Assembly (NCBI RefSeq): GCF_047496725.1
Contig: NC_132985.1
Location: forward strand, 4,300,001 to 4,364,000
DNA length: 64,000 nucleotides
Source: Anoplolepis gracilipes
Taxonomy: Eukaryota; Arthropoda; Insecta; Hymenoptera; Formicidae
Direction of reading: 5' to 3'
The notes under the pieces: generated by a model
What the model saw: the letters and a program-made list of their open reading frames with translations, nothing else
What the model was told of the DNA's origin: nothing
Databases searched by the model: none
Shown here: positions 1-12,500 of the stretch, in pieces
How the letters are laid out: each line of letters starts with the position of its first letter
Numbering within the stretch: the stretch's first letter is position 1
Position numbers and translations under genes: made by a program

Positions 1-582
1 CAATAAGAGTGACAGATCAATAGTCTTGGTCGTATTTTTTTCCTCTTTTTTTTTTCTACTATTATCTTCTGGCCATATGCGAACCAAGGAATTGCATAAG
101 CGTATGTAATAGCGCTGCAATTAGGAGAGATATAATGCATAGAACTCAATAGAAACGTATGAAGGAAATTGACGGAAGATAACGATATTATTGGCGTATC
201 ATGCTCGAGTAATTCCAGAAGGAGTAATACGCGCATAACGGTATAAGTAATGCGGTTTAAGTAGCGATACTAATTATACGTCTAACAATGACATTATCGA
301 TTTTTTTCCGGAGATAGACTGCCTGTTCTTATACGTTAAAGATAGATTTCTATCTTGACATAAAGGCGTTCAAGAGAAGATTGAAATTAGCCGGAAAATC
401 GTATCGCTGTGTATATTTGCATTTTTTATTTATTTATTTATTTTTTTAATATTATATCAAGTACCCGCATATATATCTATATCAAGTTTACGATACACAC
501 CGCACTAATGAAGAGTGGTCGTCTTGGTATCTCGCATATAGAATTTGACGCGATTAACCAATCAACATTTCTGGGCACACAG
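1..582 (+). other. Intron 1 (3' part) of the PP1-beta gene
   Basis: No ATG followed by the expected MxDxELNVDSLI-type N-terminus is visible here, so the first coding exon lies further left. The acceptor is the CACACAG ending at 582, immediately before TCAGAGG. This places the intron inside a Val codon, the position known for this gene family. The tract upstream is AT-rich with only a weak polypyrimidine stretch. Confidence 0.75.
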
Positions 583-1807
583 TCAGAGGATGTCGACCGG
601 GCAAGACGGTCATCATGACGGAGGCCGAGGTGCGCGGCCTCTGTCTCAAGTCCCGGGAGATTTTCCTGCAGCAGCCCATCCTGCTGGAGCTGGAAGCACC
701 GCTTAAGATTTGCGGCGACATACACGGTCAGTACACCGATCTTTTGCGGCTGTTCGAATACGGCGGTTTTCCGCCCGAGGCGAACTACTTGTTTCTGGGC
801 GACTACGTTGACCGAGGGAAGCAGTCTCTGGAGACGATATGTTTGCTGTTGGCGTACAAGATCAAGTACCCGGAGAACTTCTTCCTGCTGCGCGGCAATC
901 ACGAGTGCGCGAGCATAAACAGGATATATGGCTTTTACGACGAATGCAAGCGGCGGTACAACATCAAGCTCTGGAAGACTTTCACGGATTGTTTCAACTG
1001 CTTGCCAATCGCTGCGATCATCGACGAGAAAATCTTCTGCTGCCATGGCGGACTCAGTCCTGATCTACAGGTGATTTAATTAAGTCAACAAACAATTAAC
1101 AAGTCTATTTATTTGTAAACAAAGATTATAATTAGAGATATGGGCACTAAAGGTGTGTGTGTGTGTATATACATATATATATTTTTTTTTGCTGTTTCAG
1201 GGAATGGAACAAATCAGAAGAATTATGCGTCCGACTGATGTACCTGATACCGGTCTCCTCTGTGATCTCTTATGGTCCGATCCTGATAAAGATGTTCAGG
1301 TGACATGCAAAGGATATTATAAAAGAGATTATTAAATTAATTTTGGAACGATTATTATATAATGGCTTGTTGTTTTAGGGTTGGGGCGAAAATGACAGAG
1401 GTGTCTCGTTTACGTTCGGTCCAGATGTCGTGTCAAAGTTCCTGAATCGTCACGACATGGATCTCATATGCAGAGCGCATCAGGTGGTCGAAGACGGTTA
1501 CGAATTCTTTGCTAAGCGACAACTCGTCACGCTATTTTCCGCACCCAACTATTGTGGTGAATTCGATAATGCTGGTGGAATGATGAGCGTCGACGAAACG
1601 TTAATGTGTAGTTTTCAGGTATATATATTTCCTTGGTCAATCTTTCTGTCGTTAGTATAACTTTAGACTCATCGTATTATATCTTTCATTGTTTGACAGA
1701 TCTTGAAACCTTCAGAGAAGAAAGCAAAATACCAATATGGAGGAATGAACACAGGTCAAACCGGTAGACCATCTACACCTCAAAGGAATCCAGCAAAAAA
1801 GAAATGA
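583..1807 (+). CDS. flw: Serine/threonine protein phosphatase PP1-beta catalytic subunit, 5' partial (four exons)
   Basis: Coding exons are 583-1070, 1201-1299, 1379-1618 and 1700-1807 (TGA at 1805-1807), joined by GT-AG introns of 130, 79 and 81 bases. The exons give about 310 residues. The first base of a Val codon and roughly 17 N-terminal residues must come from an exon left of the window. The reading starts VRGCRPGKTVIMTEAEVRGL, so the ATG at 615 is internal and not the true start. Metal and catalytic motifs are all present: GDIHGQY, GDYVDRGK, LRGNHECAS, CCHGG, CRAHQVVEDGYEF and SAPNYCGEFDNAGG. Beta rather than alpha type is shown by TEAEVRGL, HGQYTDLL and DVQGWGEND, and by a tail ending STPQRNPAKKK that keeps the Thr-Pro site known for CDK phosphorylation in this family. 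PP1 is a metal-dependent phosphatase steered by RVxF-type partners; the beta form acts on myosin light chain in flies. No broken residues seen. Confidence 0.97.
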
Positions 1808-2383
1808 CAGCCTTCTACCGATCCTACACAACAAACGCGATTATCCTTAATGGAGGCTATCATGCTAGGTAAATCTGCTTTATGCTTGTCAAAGCTTACT
1901 TAATCACTCTAGCCGACCACTTATGTGCATTAGTATGAATCTATTTCCCACGATTATCGGGTTAAGAGAGAAAAAGAGAAAAAAAGCTAGAAAAAAAAGA
2001 AGTGAAAGGAAAGAAAGAGAGAGAGCGGAAGGAAGTGAAATGTAGGACATTACTCGATGTATTTAAGTTCGCGCAATAATTCGCCGATGATTTAGATGTT
2101 ATATTTAGCACGCGACATTACCAACATGTATACATGTATGATGCACCCCGGGGTGAATACGATTTAAATACGATGATTTATGGGGCAAAGATATCTTAAT
2201 TGATTCACACATGGACACATGAGCTTACGAAAAGTTGTTAGTACTTTACGCCTGTCAAGACACTGAGCACCTTGCCTCAGATATAATTAGATCTGATTTT
2301 GTCTTTGGTTCTCATATATTTCGGTGAAAGAAAAAAATGTTGAGATATAAAACTAATCTAATTTGATAAAAACATAAAATAAA
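1808..2383 (+). terminator. Putative PP1-beta 3' UTR with a polyadenylation signal
   Basis: Non-coding DNA directly after the PP1 stop, with a purine-rich block at about 1970-2035. The first clear AATAAA on this strand is at 2378-2383; a further one lies near 2842. Which one is used cannot be decided from sequence alone. Confidence 0.4.
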
Positions 2384-4239
2384 AGTATGTAAAATTCTTT
2401 TTCTTAAAACGAAATCAGAGTTAATTACATAAATTATCCGCAACAAAGTTTTCATTATCATCGTATTTGACGAAGGGTCGCTCTCAAATTTTCGCGGCAA
2501 TTACATTATTCGGTGATATCTTCCATAAACAGAGTGATTCTTTGTAAAGGTAGCGCTCTTTAAAAAGCATTTTATCATTCTCATTTGTATTTATTGCTTC
2601 CACTGTTGATGTTGAGTGTAATTATGAGACTCGCTGTTATTATTATATTATATTATTATTAATATTATTTTTATTTTTTTTAATATTATTTTAATCCTGC
2701 TGCTTAGCGCAGCTAATATTTAAATCATCACTTCATAAGAGATGCGCGCGTGTATATAGATAGATATATATATATACATATACATATATATATTTTTTTG
2801 ACCATTTATCCTTTCTCTTTTAAACCACACGCATTACTCATTAATAAATTTAATTATATCATTATGTGCAGTATTCCAAGCGTGGTAATGACTGTACGTT
2901 CCAGAAATATGTCGTAGATGAATTAGATTGTTCAAACAACTTACATACAGAGAGCCAGTATTTTTCAAACAACGCTTCTCTACGCTCTCTCTGATGATTA
3001 CACCTTTATTCGAGAGATAATAGAAGGGGGATCGCGAATAAAAGAGAAACAAGAACGCGACGCGTTATATATACAAAAAAAAAAGTGTTCAGTGACAGAA
3101 TCTCACAGTCGCGAACTTTTCGCGCTTATGAGAAAAGCGAATGTATATTTGTTATCAGATTCTGGAAAATTTGTCGCATATCTTTAAAGTGATTACTTGG
3201 ATCGCGCAAACAGTTTCAATAGTGATGATGTTTTAGACGGATTATTACTTTCTGTTTCGACGAATTGAAATTTTCCGTTGACACGAGATATATCTATATG
3301 CTATAGTTATTTAGACGTAGGATATATTCACGTGTTAGGTTCATTAAATTTTTTAACAGAAATGTACGATTACTCGCATTTACAATTAGTCAATTTGGTG
3401 CATTTATTTAAACATTTATGATATATACATTTATGTAAATGGCATACCGTCCTTTTTCGTTGTTTACATGTTTTCGATTGTTCACATAACTCTAGATTCG
3501 TCGTTGCAGATATCGCCGCAAGTTATTGTTTAGCAAACTGCTAATAATTAGCATGTTAATATTAATTCTGCGCTGTACTCTCCTTCTACAGTCGGCGTTG
3601 TATTATCGCTTGCAATTGTTTGTGCGACAAAAAAATACCTGAAAAAACGTGTGTTTTGACAAGGATCACCGAATATGACAAATTGTACCGCAATATGTAC
3701 AGAGGAATATTATAAATTGTACGTGCACGCAACATTTTTCGAGGAAGGAAATATTGCAATACTATACAGCGGAAGCAGCGATCGATCAAACAGATGTGCG
3801 AGGTTCTATCCATATCGGGGATATCTTTCGTAGTAATGTGCGCAATTGTGTCTTCTAGAGATTTAATATTTAATATTTGTTATCAGAGCACACAAAAATA
3901 CTCGTGAATACAAATATGACGAATGAATTTGTTGTCAAAATTAATGACAAAGCATCGATAAAGCGCGTTTGTCGACAACCCAAATATAGACTGACATAAG
4001 AGATCCTGTTGTGCGAACTGTTACGATCGAGAAGGACGATTTGGAAATACGAAATGATCATATATGAAAACCGAGAGCTTACCCCGATCTGAAAGATCAA
4101 TCAAACGTAATGAGCCTTTCCGTTGACGCTACGATTGGCACTCATATCGTTACTCATTATTTGATTGTTATTTAGCGTTATCGGATATATTGATAGCGAT
4201 CGAGACAAAAATAATAGTTTATTGTTCAACGTGTGAGAA

Positions 4240-4298
<59 letters not shown>

Positions 4299-7200
4299 TC
4301 GCGATGCAAATTTGTTCTGGAACGCGCCGACGACGAAACCATCATGTCCTTGCCACCTCTTTCCTCCTGCATTCCTCCCCACAAAAAAAAAAAGATAGAA
4401 AGGGAGATTAATTATTGTCAAAGGAGCGGTTGTGATCCCTCTCGATATGCGTTTTGTCCGAGATTCATATATTATATACAGATATTATATTTGTAAAGAG
4501 TTGGCTGATTGCGTGATTCGACGATGCTTTAAATTAAATAAATAAAAAGAAAGAAGAGAAAGAGAGAGCCACACTCTCTCGTGAGAGGAGTTTGCGACTA
4601 TCACGAGGGTTGTTACATCGTTCGAATTGCTGACGACGGAACGCGCCATGTAATGGCATCCTAGAGATATAAAACTTTCAGATAATAAACATGCATATTG
4701 TTGTACAAACCTTTCTTCCAGTTTATTCTGCAATTCTCTTTCGACTCTTCGAAAAGAAGGTATGCACGAGTAATGTATGAATCTATTGCGTAACGAGAAT
4801 ATCTTTAATCATATCAAGAATGTATAATATTTTTTTTTTTTTAATTCTTAAAAGAATATTAATTTTTTAGTGTCAAAATGTAAAATTTGATAAAAACTTT
4901 ATTGATTTTTTCATTCGCACATGTTTAAATTTTATGTTATTAATTTGAAAATAATTGCGCAAGATTTTCTACATCTCAATAATTTATAATACATTAAGTC
5001 ACTTATTTTGATTGCGTTATTTTGTATTTTTATTGTTATATTTTTATGTTCTTCAAATTAATAAAGAATTTTGTTTTTTAAAATCAAACTATGGAGCATA
5101 AAGTTTGTCAAAATTAAAATCATAAGGATGTTATAATTAAAATTAGGAATGAAACGAAGTTAAATGAATTGATGCCGTATAATAAAATTTTGGCAGTGTT
5201 TATTTTATTTCGTAGACAGATCACGGATGAACAGTACAATAAATCATATAGCGGGAATTGTTAATAAATAAAACTCCGTGGAAACGGTATGTGTACCGTG
5301 ATATAGAGACGCCAAAATTTTTTCGGGATGTGATGCAAGTTTCTCTTCCTTTTTTTTGGTTTGACTTTTGAATACTTCGAGCATATAATTTTTTTTCGTC
5401 TTTTTTTTTATTTCACGCTTTCTCTCGTATGGCGCTGGACAGTCATCAGTAGACGTGAGCTGCAAAAAGAGAGACGTGTTGATTAAACACGAAGCGGTAA
5501 TTTTTCACGCTCTTATGGAAAAATATTTCAAATCAGACAGAGAGAGAGAGAGAAATAAAATATTTGAGACATGATAAAACTTGATAAATCGCGCTCAATA
5601 TGAAATCGAGATAAGCTGAAAAATTCTTGATTACTTTTCCATAAGAGCTTGACTTCGAGATTCCTGCTGGAGGAAGTATAAACATGAAGAGACTACTGTA
5701 CGATATTTTTAGAAATGAAAAATTTGACATTTAAATCTTTCACATTTACAATTAATCTAATTTTCACACTTATGAAACTTACGTCCTCCTATAGGAACCT
5801 TTTAAACATAATTCAACAAAAAATGACGAAACTATCATACTACTATAACTATATATAGTTAAATATTAGAAAACTCATAAGTCTTTACGCGTCCTCGTTT
5901 TATACGGTGTAATGTTTCGATTTATAATATTGGTTAATCATTTGTTTTGGTATACAAGATATCGATAACGAACATAAATATGATATGTTATATGGGGCAT
6001 TAATGTCAATCTCGTTAGATACGACTTTAAATTTAAGCTATAGTTGACGAAATATAAGATGTAAACCATGCTCTACGCAACTATAAATATATTGCTATTA
6101 GCTGACTTATTAGCACATTGAATAGAAATATTACACCGTGAACGAGGTTTTCTCCCCCCAGCACACTCGTCCGGGGGTATTCGTGATATATTCAAGTGTT
6201 TCTCACTGGAATCTAAAATATGATGTTGACTGTACAGATTAGTCGACGGAAAAATGAAGAAGGAACAAGTAAGAAGATGATGAGGATATATTCGTAAAAT
6301 ACTACAGACTTGCAAATGTCGTTTACAGGTCATCGAGAGATGACGATTACATGAAAAATTAGGATGATGTTTCGTTAACAAAACCCTTTGGCTACGACGC
6401 TTCTGGCTGGACTGTCACTTCTGTCTTCGAGGACAGCCTTGAAAAACGGCTCGCGTCTAAACATTGATGTCTAAGCAATGAATATATTTGAGATGAATAT
6501 ACTATCAGGTTTGCTAATAATCGCGATATGCTGACTTTAACGCTAGAAGGTATGAAAAATTTTTACCTTTTTATTTTACATAATTTTAAGATAATTACAT
6601 TTTTAAATGTTAGTAAAACATTATAGATATATTAATAAAGTAAAATATCTCTCTGTCTTTCATCTTTATTCATAGCATGTAGACTTTAAATTTTACAAGG
6701 AAAAGATAAAATTTCCAACTATTTGTAAAACTTGTGCTACCATTTGTAAAATGTATGTCTTAATGAATAAACTTTAATCCTTCTAGTGTTAACCAGTAAA
6801 TGGCGAATGTGTATCAAGCAGCAATCGTAGTTTGCAGAATGGAATGTTTTTTAATCACTGTTGCAAACAATTATTCCACGACGGGGACAGACAAATATCG
6901 TCGGGCACGTACCGCGTGTTCGAGGGAGATTGTGTCAGCGGCTTCTTGGTGGAGAACGGAGAGTAACGGCTCGGTAATTAATAATTACCGCAAGGATTAA
7001 GGAACATTCTTGTAGCGATAATGCAGTCTGGGAAAAACATTTAAAGAAACAAAAACAACCAAGTTAATACACGAGTACGTATGATCGGAGTACATCGAGG
7101 GAAGAGAGAAACGGATCTCCTGATAAGAATATCGATGTTGTAAATTATATTTTTGGAACACCGAGGATACACGTGGTAGCCTAAGGGTTAAGAGACCCGG

Positions 7201-9216
7201 AGTCTCTCTCACTCAAACAGCTGTCGTGGACATAATAAGTCGATTACGATGTATATATACACGTTGTATGATCACTCATCTGTTATAATATCTACTTGCA
7301 TGTTAATGGCGAGTATAATATAGCTTTAATATGGCGCAAACGAAGGATCGGTTCTCTTTTCTCGGAATGAATCGTGATGCGCCACCACGGCTATCCTTGC
7401 CGACTGATTGTGTGATTACTGATCGGTTTGACTTATTAAACGAGTAAATGGGGTGCGAGGGACTGAACACTTCGGCCACTTTAATCTCTTATCGCTCACT
7501 TTTTTTCGCTTAATGCGTGGTACGTTTATTATACCACGGGCTGGTAAAGTGAAATCGTGGAACTGGCTGCGAATAATAGTAGTATAACTCTCCTGAAAAA
7601 TGATAGACATTTGTTTGCTGTAGCATCGATCTCATTATATTAAATCTGCATCGAGTACTTTCAATTTCAAGTTGATAGAATCTGTCGTAAATTGACATCA
7701 CGTGTTCTTTGGTGAAATCTTAAATAGTTATAGAAATCGAAAAGGCGTCTAAGAGAATCTGAAAGATATCTGGTAACGTTAAAACGCCTTTTAGATATCT
7801 TTTTTTGATGTGTGTTATTCAGTCTGTAAGAGAATTGTGTAATGCTTGTGTATGTATTCTTTCAGTATAAAACAAAAAGCAACTGTTTGCCCACTGAGAC
7901 AGCAACGTGAATAGCATTTCCGTAATTTGTTAAAAAATGTGGAACGTGCTCAAAAAGTTAAGCTGACCCAAAATGTCGATTTCGCCAGCTTGGCACCAGG
8001 TGTTCTCTCAATTTCGCAGCTCGGCGAAGCTGAGGCATGCTGCGTCAAAATTAGCAACAACAACACCGAGGTGCCAAATATCTCTGTACGTCCGCGACAA
8101 TTTATATTTTCGATCGAGGTGACAAGCGAATAGGATATTCCAACCCGTTTTTGACGTCGCAACTGGCAATGATGTTTATCACTTAATTAGCGTTCGAATC
8201 AGCCAACCTAATATTTTCGAATCTTTAAATATCAACCTTTAAATATATCAATCATGCGATGCAACTGTCGCATAATAATTTTTCTTTAATTTTTATAAAT
8301 CTTAAATTTGATTATATGTCATGTTTTAACTTTTGGAAGAAAATTTGTGATGGATTCTTTTAATCTGATCAAGTAAAAATTTTTCGCCAGTAGAGACATA
8401 TTCCTGAATATTTCATGGGACGTTGACAGGGATAAAAAATTACCAAAATCCGCGTACCACCACTGGTCTAGTCTATTGGTAAAAAGGTAGACGGCTGTAT
8501 AACTTCCAAAAACTCACACATGTTTTGAAAATGAACGGAAATGAAAAATATTTCTCATGTGAAAAATCTCTCAGCTTTCGTAAGACTCAACCTGTATTTA
8601 AATAATGTATGTTAAGTGCGTGTAAAAAAATACATGTTACTCTAGACTACTATATCTCATAATTTTTTATCTATTCTTTATAGAAAATACTCAAAATTTC
8701 TGAAATTTTGTAAGTTTCAAAGATTTATAAAATTATAGAAATGGCTCTCTCATTTGCATCTTGTACAGTATGAATTATTTCTAAATTTTTTGCACATTTA
8801 TGCAGTGCTTCTAATATAATTTTTTTTAATCTTTCAATAGTAGTCTAGATTTAAATTTGCGATTACGAATATCTAATTAAAAAATAATAATAATCGCAAA
8901 TATAATTACTGACTACAGATTTCATTAACAAATTTTTTTTTATAAAAACATAATTTGTTTAGATATTTAAAAATATTGTCTGCATTAATTTTTTTAATAT
9001 TTAATTTGAAATTGCAAGATTTAGGACGTTTTCCAATAAGTCAATATATCTCTTAATAATATCTATAGTCAGTCTTCAGCGACCAATGCCACCAAACGTC
9101 ACATAAATTTTCGTAATCGCTTATTACAGAGAACATAAATTTTCACGTTTGAGATGAAACTGTCACATTAAGATTTGCCACTACATTAGTATCAATCTAT
9201 TATCTGTTTAGTAATC
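2384..9216. other. Intergenic region between the PP1-beta and myofilin genes
   Basis: About 6.8 kb of AT-rich DNA with no exon I can support. Open frames here are short, lack partner splice sites and resemble nothing I recognise. It contains a TA-rich patch near 2640-2800, the GA microsatellite at 4235-4295 and an interlocked pair of inverted repeats at 7740-7802. A moderately GC-rich patch at 7925-8160 is open on both strands, which argues against a specific coding frame. Confidence 0.6.
4235..4295. repeat. (GA)n microsatellite
   Basis: Purine tract on the + strand, impure from 4235 and a nearly pure GA run of about 23 units from 4249 to 4294. It creates long but meaningless Arg-Glu frames on + and Ser-Leu frames on -. 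Confidence 0.95.
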
Positions 9217-9554
9217 TCAACAACATTGTGCGTTGGCATCGATCTCTGCTCGTCGTGGAAAAGAAGAATGGGCCGGAAGGCCATGGTGCATACACATACC
9301 GAAGGGCCTGATGGGATGTCGGCTCCACAAGAAATTACGTTTAATTGGACTGAGGTAGCTGTCCCTCAGATAGAACGGTGTGCGATACTGAGCATAGCTC
9401 GGAATATAGGGCGCGTAACTCGGGTACCACCATGGGTCCCGGGTGAATGCAGTGACGGGCGCCATCGGTGACGGTTCCAGGAGCTCGAAGAACGGCTTCT
9501 TGCGCAGCAGGACAGACGGACGCGGCAGTAAGTAGTCGTCGTCCACGAGATTAC
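9217..9554 (-). CDS. Mf: Myofilin last exon of the long form
   Basis: Acceptor CGCGCAG, then two bases completing Gly-164 and 111 residues to TGA at 9219-9217. The peptide contains DDDYLLPRPSVLLRKKPFFE, WWYPSYAPYIPSYAQYRTPF and RDSYLSPIKRNFLW, then a less ordered His/Cys-containing tail ending AQCC. The Met in MDDDY is internal, not a start. ATTAAA-type signals on this strand near 8990-9005 are possible polyadenylation sites. Confidence 0.8.
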
Positions 9555-12500
9555 CTGCGCGCGAGACGATTTTAATTCGGATCGATCGAGAACTGGTTTG
9601 CAGATGATCGTCGAGAGCTACCGAGAGGCAAGGTAGGGGTGTATATTATTTATAAATAAATACTATGTTATATAAGGCCGTTTACACAGGCAGCTGTAAA
9701 TTGCCCTTGAGACCTCTCTTGTATGAGCTAGAACGAAATATTATTAGCAGCGATTGTTTAGCAGATGCTATCTTTACGAGATGCTGAAGCTGCTAGAATG
9801 AGGTAATTTCTTCATTTATAAGATTCGTTTTAATGGATGATATTTAAATGCGTTATGTGCGAGAGTTATAGTGAAAATTAATAAAAAATGTTTATAATTT
9901 CAAATTGTATATTTTCTACAATCCATCTTAATTATTAAAACAATTTAATTTTTAATCGTATCGTATCACGATATTAGAATAAAATTGTTAATATTATTTA
10001 ATTAAATATCATTCATTTGATTGAATTCATATATTCGAATTTTTTGGTCATTATTGGAATGCCGAACTCTATTAAATTGAATTAGTTTGTATTATTATAT
10101 TGAAAATCAGTAAATAATGATAATCTAAATAATCATTGCAAATTAATGAAATCTCACAATCAGTTAAAAGAATCAGTAGTAATGGTTAGTGTCAGTGGCT
10201 ATTTAAATTAGTAGTAATTTTAAAATCATCTCATCTTATTATATATATATAAAGATGAGTTTATAGCAATATACTTTAAAAAATATCTAAATTTAATAAA
10301 AAAGCTTTATTCATTTTTTATAGGCTTATATTAAGAATAAAAAAATATAAATATGTATTTAAAAAATATAATATGTATATAATTCTATGTCTAAGATTTA
10401 TATGTATAAATCTTGTGTCTGCTTTAATAAGTGAGACATTTTCACTGATTCAATTTAAAAGAAGCAGGTACGAGACGAATCGTATAAACGTTGGACCTTT
10501 TTAATATACTGTGTATTTTAATATTTGTCATTATCAACCATGTAAATTCATAATTTATTAAAATGCATATAAAACGCAATTTATTCTATCGCGAACAGGT
10601 AAAATTTATTCATTATCACGGATATTTTTAATTTATATCATATCTCATATTTAATTCACTTACGTTAATAAGAAAACCAATAATTGTCTTATAAAACGCG
10701 AACACATATTAACTATTATTCATAAAATTTAAATAATGCGCGAAGAGGAGTGACAAGTATAACATGAAGCTGGCTTTGAAAATGCAATTTTCAAAACTCC
10801 CTCGGTCATCCGGCACTCATTTAGTGCGGAGGACCACTGGACGCGAGACGTGGTGGGATGCGAGAGGACCAAAGTTTCGATTAAAGAAGTATTTCTTTCG
10901 CATTATTTTGCCCTCGTAGTATAATAAAGTGCGCGACGCGTTATTATAAATCGAAAGTGCGATAAAGAATGTCGCGGAACCGTAATATTTCAATGATTAA
11001 CGCGTCCGTCGTAACTAACCTTGTTGTCGCGGAAAAGCGAGGGAACGCGGATCAGCTGCACCGAAGGAGGGAAAGAGAAAGAGGACGCTAGGCAGACACG
11101 ACGGAGCTTGTGAGTAATTTATTATTTATATTTATATTTTAATTAATTATTTATTATTTATGTATTATTATTAATTTATTATTTATATTTAATTACGTCA
11201 TTTATTATTTATTGCGATACCTTAATAAAATTATAATATCTTTAAAGAACGATATATAACATATATAATGCATAAATGAGCGGATAAAGTTATGTTTGAA
11301 TTTGCATCAGGCAATGAATATTGTATATGCTTTTTTTTACTCACCGTGAATGTCGAACAATCGTTTCACACTGAGTGGTGGGCTTAAATGACGAGCCAAA
11401 AGCGGAGATTTGCTTGGATAGAGCTTGTCGATGTCCGCCAACCGGTTCAGATGATCGTTCCAAGCTTTCTCAGCATCGAATGGTTTCGCTGTATCGTGTA
11501 ATTTTATCGTTAGTAGAAATAAAAGCAGAAATTGGTCGATTTACTTTGCCCATTTTTCTTGACGAACGTGTTGCGAACACTTTTTCCAATAGATTTAAAT
11601 ACTCTTTTTAAATAAAATATACTTTTGAATAGTTTAAATAATTTACTTTACTTAAATAATCTTGTATGTATATGAAAAACATACAAAAAATCTCTGAATA
11701 ATTTTATATGTATAATTATCTAAATAATTGTATTGTATAAAATTACTATAAATATGGAAAAAATCAAATTTAATTTCTCTTTGTTTATTAACTTTTAAAT
11801 TGAGCTTGAATTCTATATTTATAAATTGATGCATTCGCTACGTTTCGTCAAGAATAGGAATAAATAAATAAATAAATATAAATTGATCGACTATTATAAC
11901 GTCGAGAATCCGTGAATGCTCGTATGATTTTGGCTTTTAGAATGCGAGTATTAAATTTGACGAATTAATATATTGGTCGATGAGTGGACATAACGAAAAG
12001 TATATCTCGGCCTTCTCGTCGTTACATTTCTTAATAGGAATGACAAGCGCACAAAGGAATAATGCTTGAATTAATTTTATGAATTTATTAAAATAAATTA
12101 AAGCCAATCGAAAATTGAGCAAATATATTATAATTGCTTTAACTTTTTTATATGTTTTACTCAATTATATTATTTATTAATTACTGTATTTATAGTGTAA
12201 TATATATAATAAAATATTTTTTTACTTTATGTAGTTCCTTTTTGCGCTCAACAAACTATATTAAAAATAAAAAATATGTTAAAAGTAAAATACATTAAAA
12301 ATAAAAAACGCGATTTAATTAGAAGATATCTTTGGCTTAAAAACATTTATATATTGTTTTCTTCTTTTTTTTAATTAAAAAGAAAATCAATATTTGCGTA
12401 ACACTTTCCGATACTCGATAAAAAATTTAATATAGTCTTAATTTAATAAGTATAATTTATTAATAGTCTTTTATAATTATTCAATTACTAATTTGCAATC

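Noticed and set aside
477..1046. 189-codon frame on the - strand opposite PP1
   Set aside because: It is the antisense shadow of a highly conserved PP1 exon and has no independent support.
615..1079. The frame from ATG 615 to the stop at 1079 as a self-contained gene
   Set aside because: Residues before the ATG match the PP1 family, and a GT donor at 1071 ends the exon. The ATG is internal and the last few codons are intron read-through.
4101..4421. Frames rich in Ser-Leu (-) or Arg-Glu (+)
   Set aside because: They are translations of the GA microsatellite.
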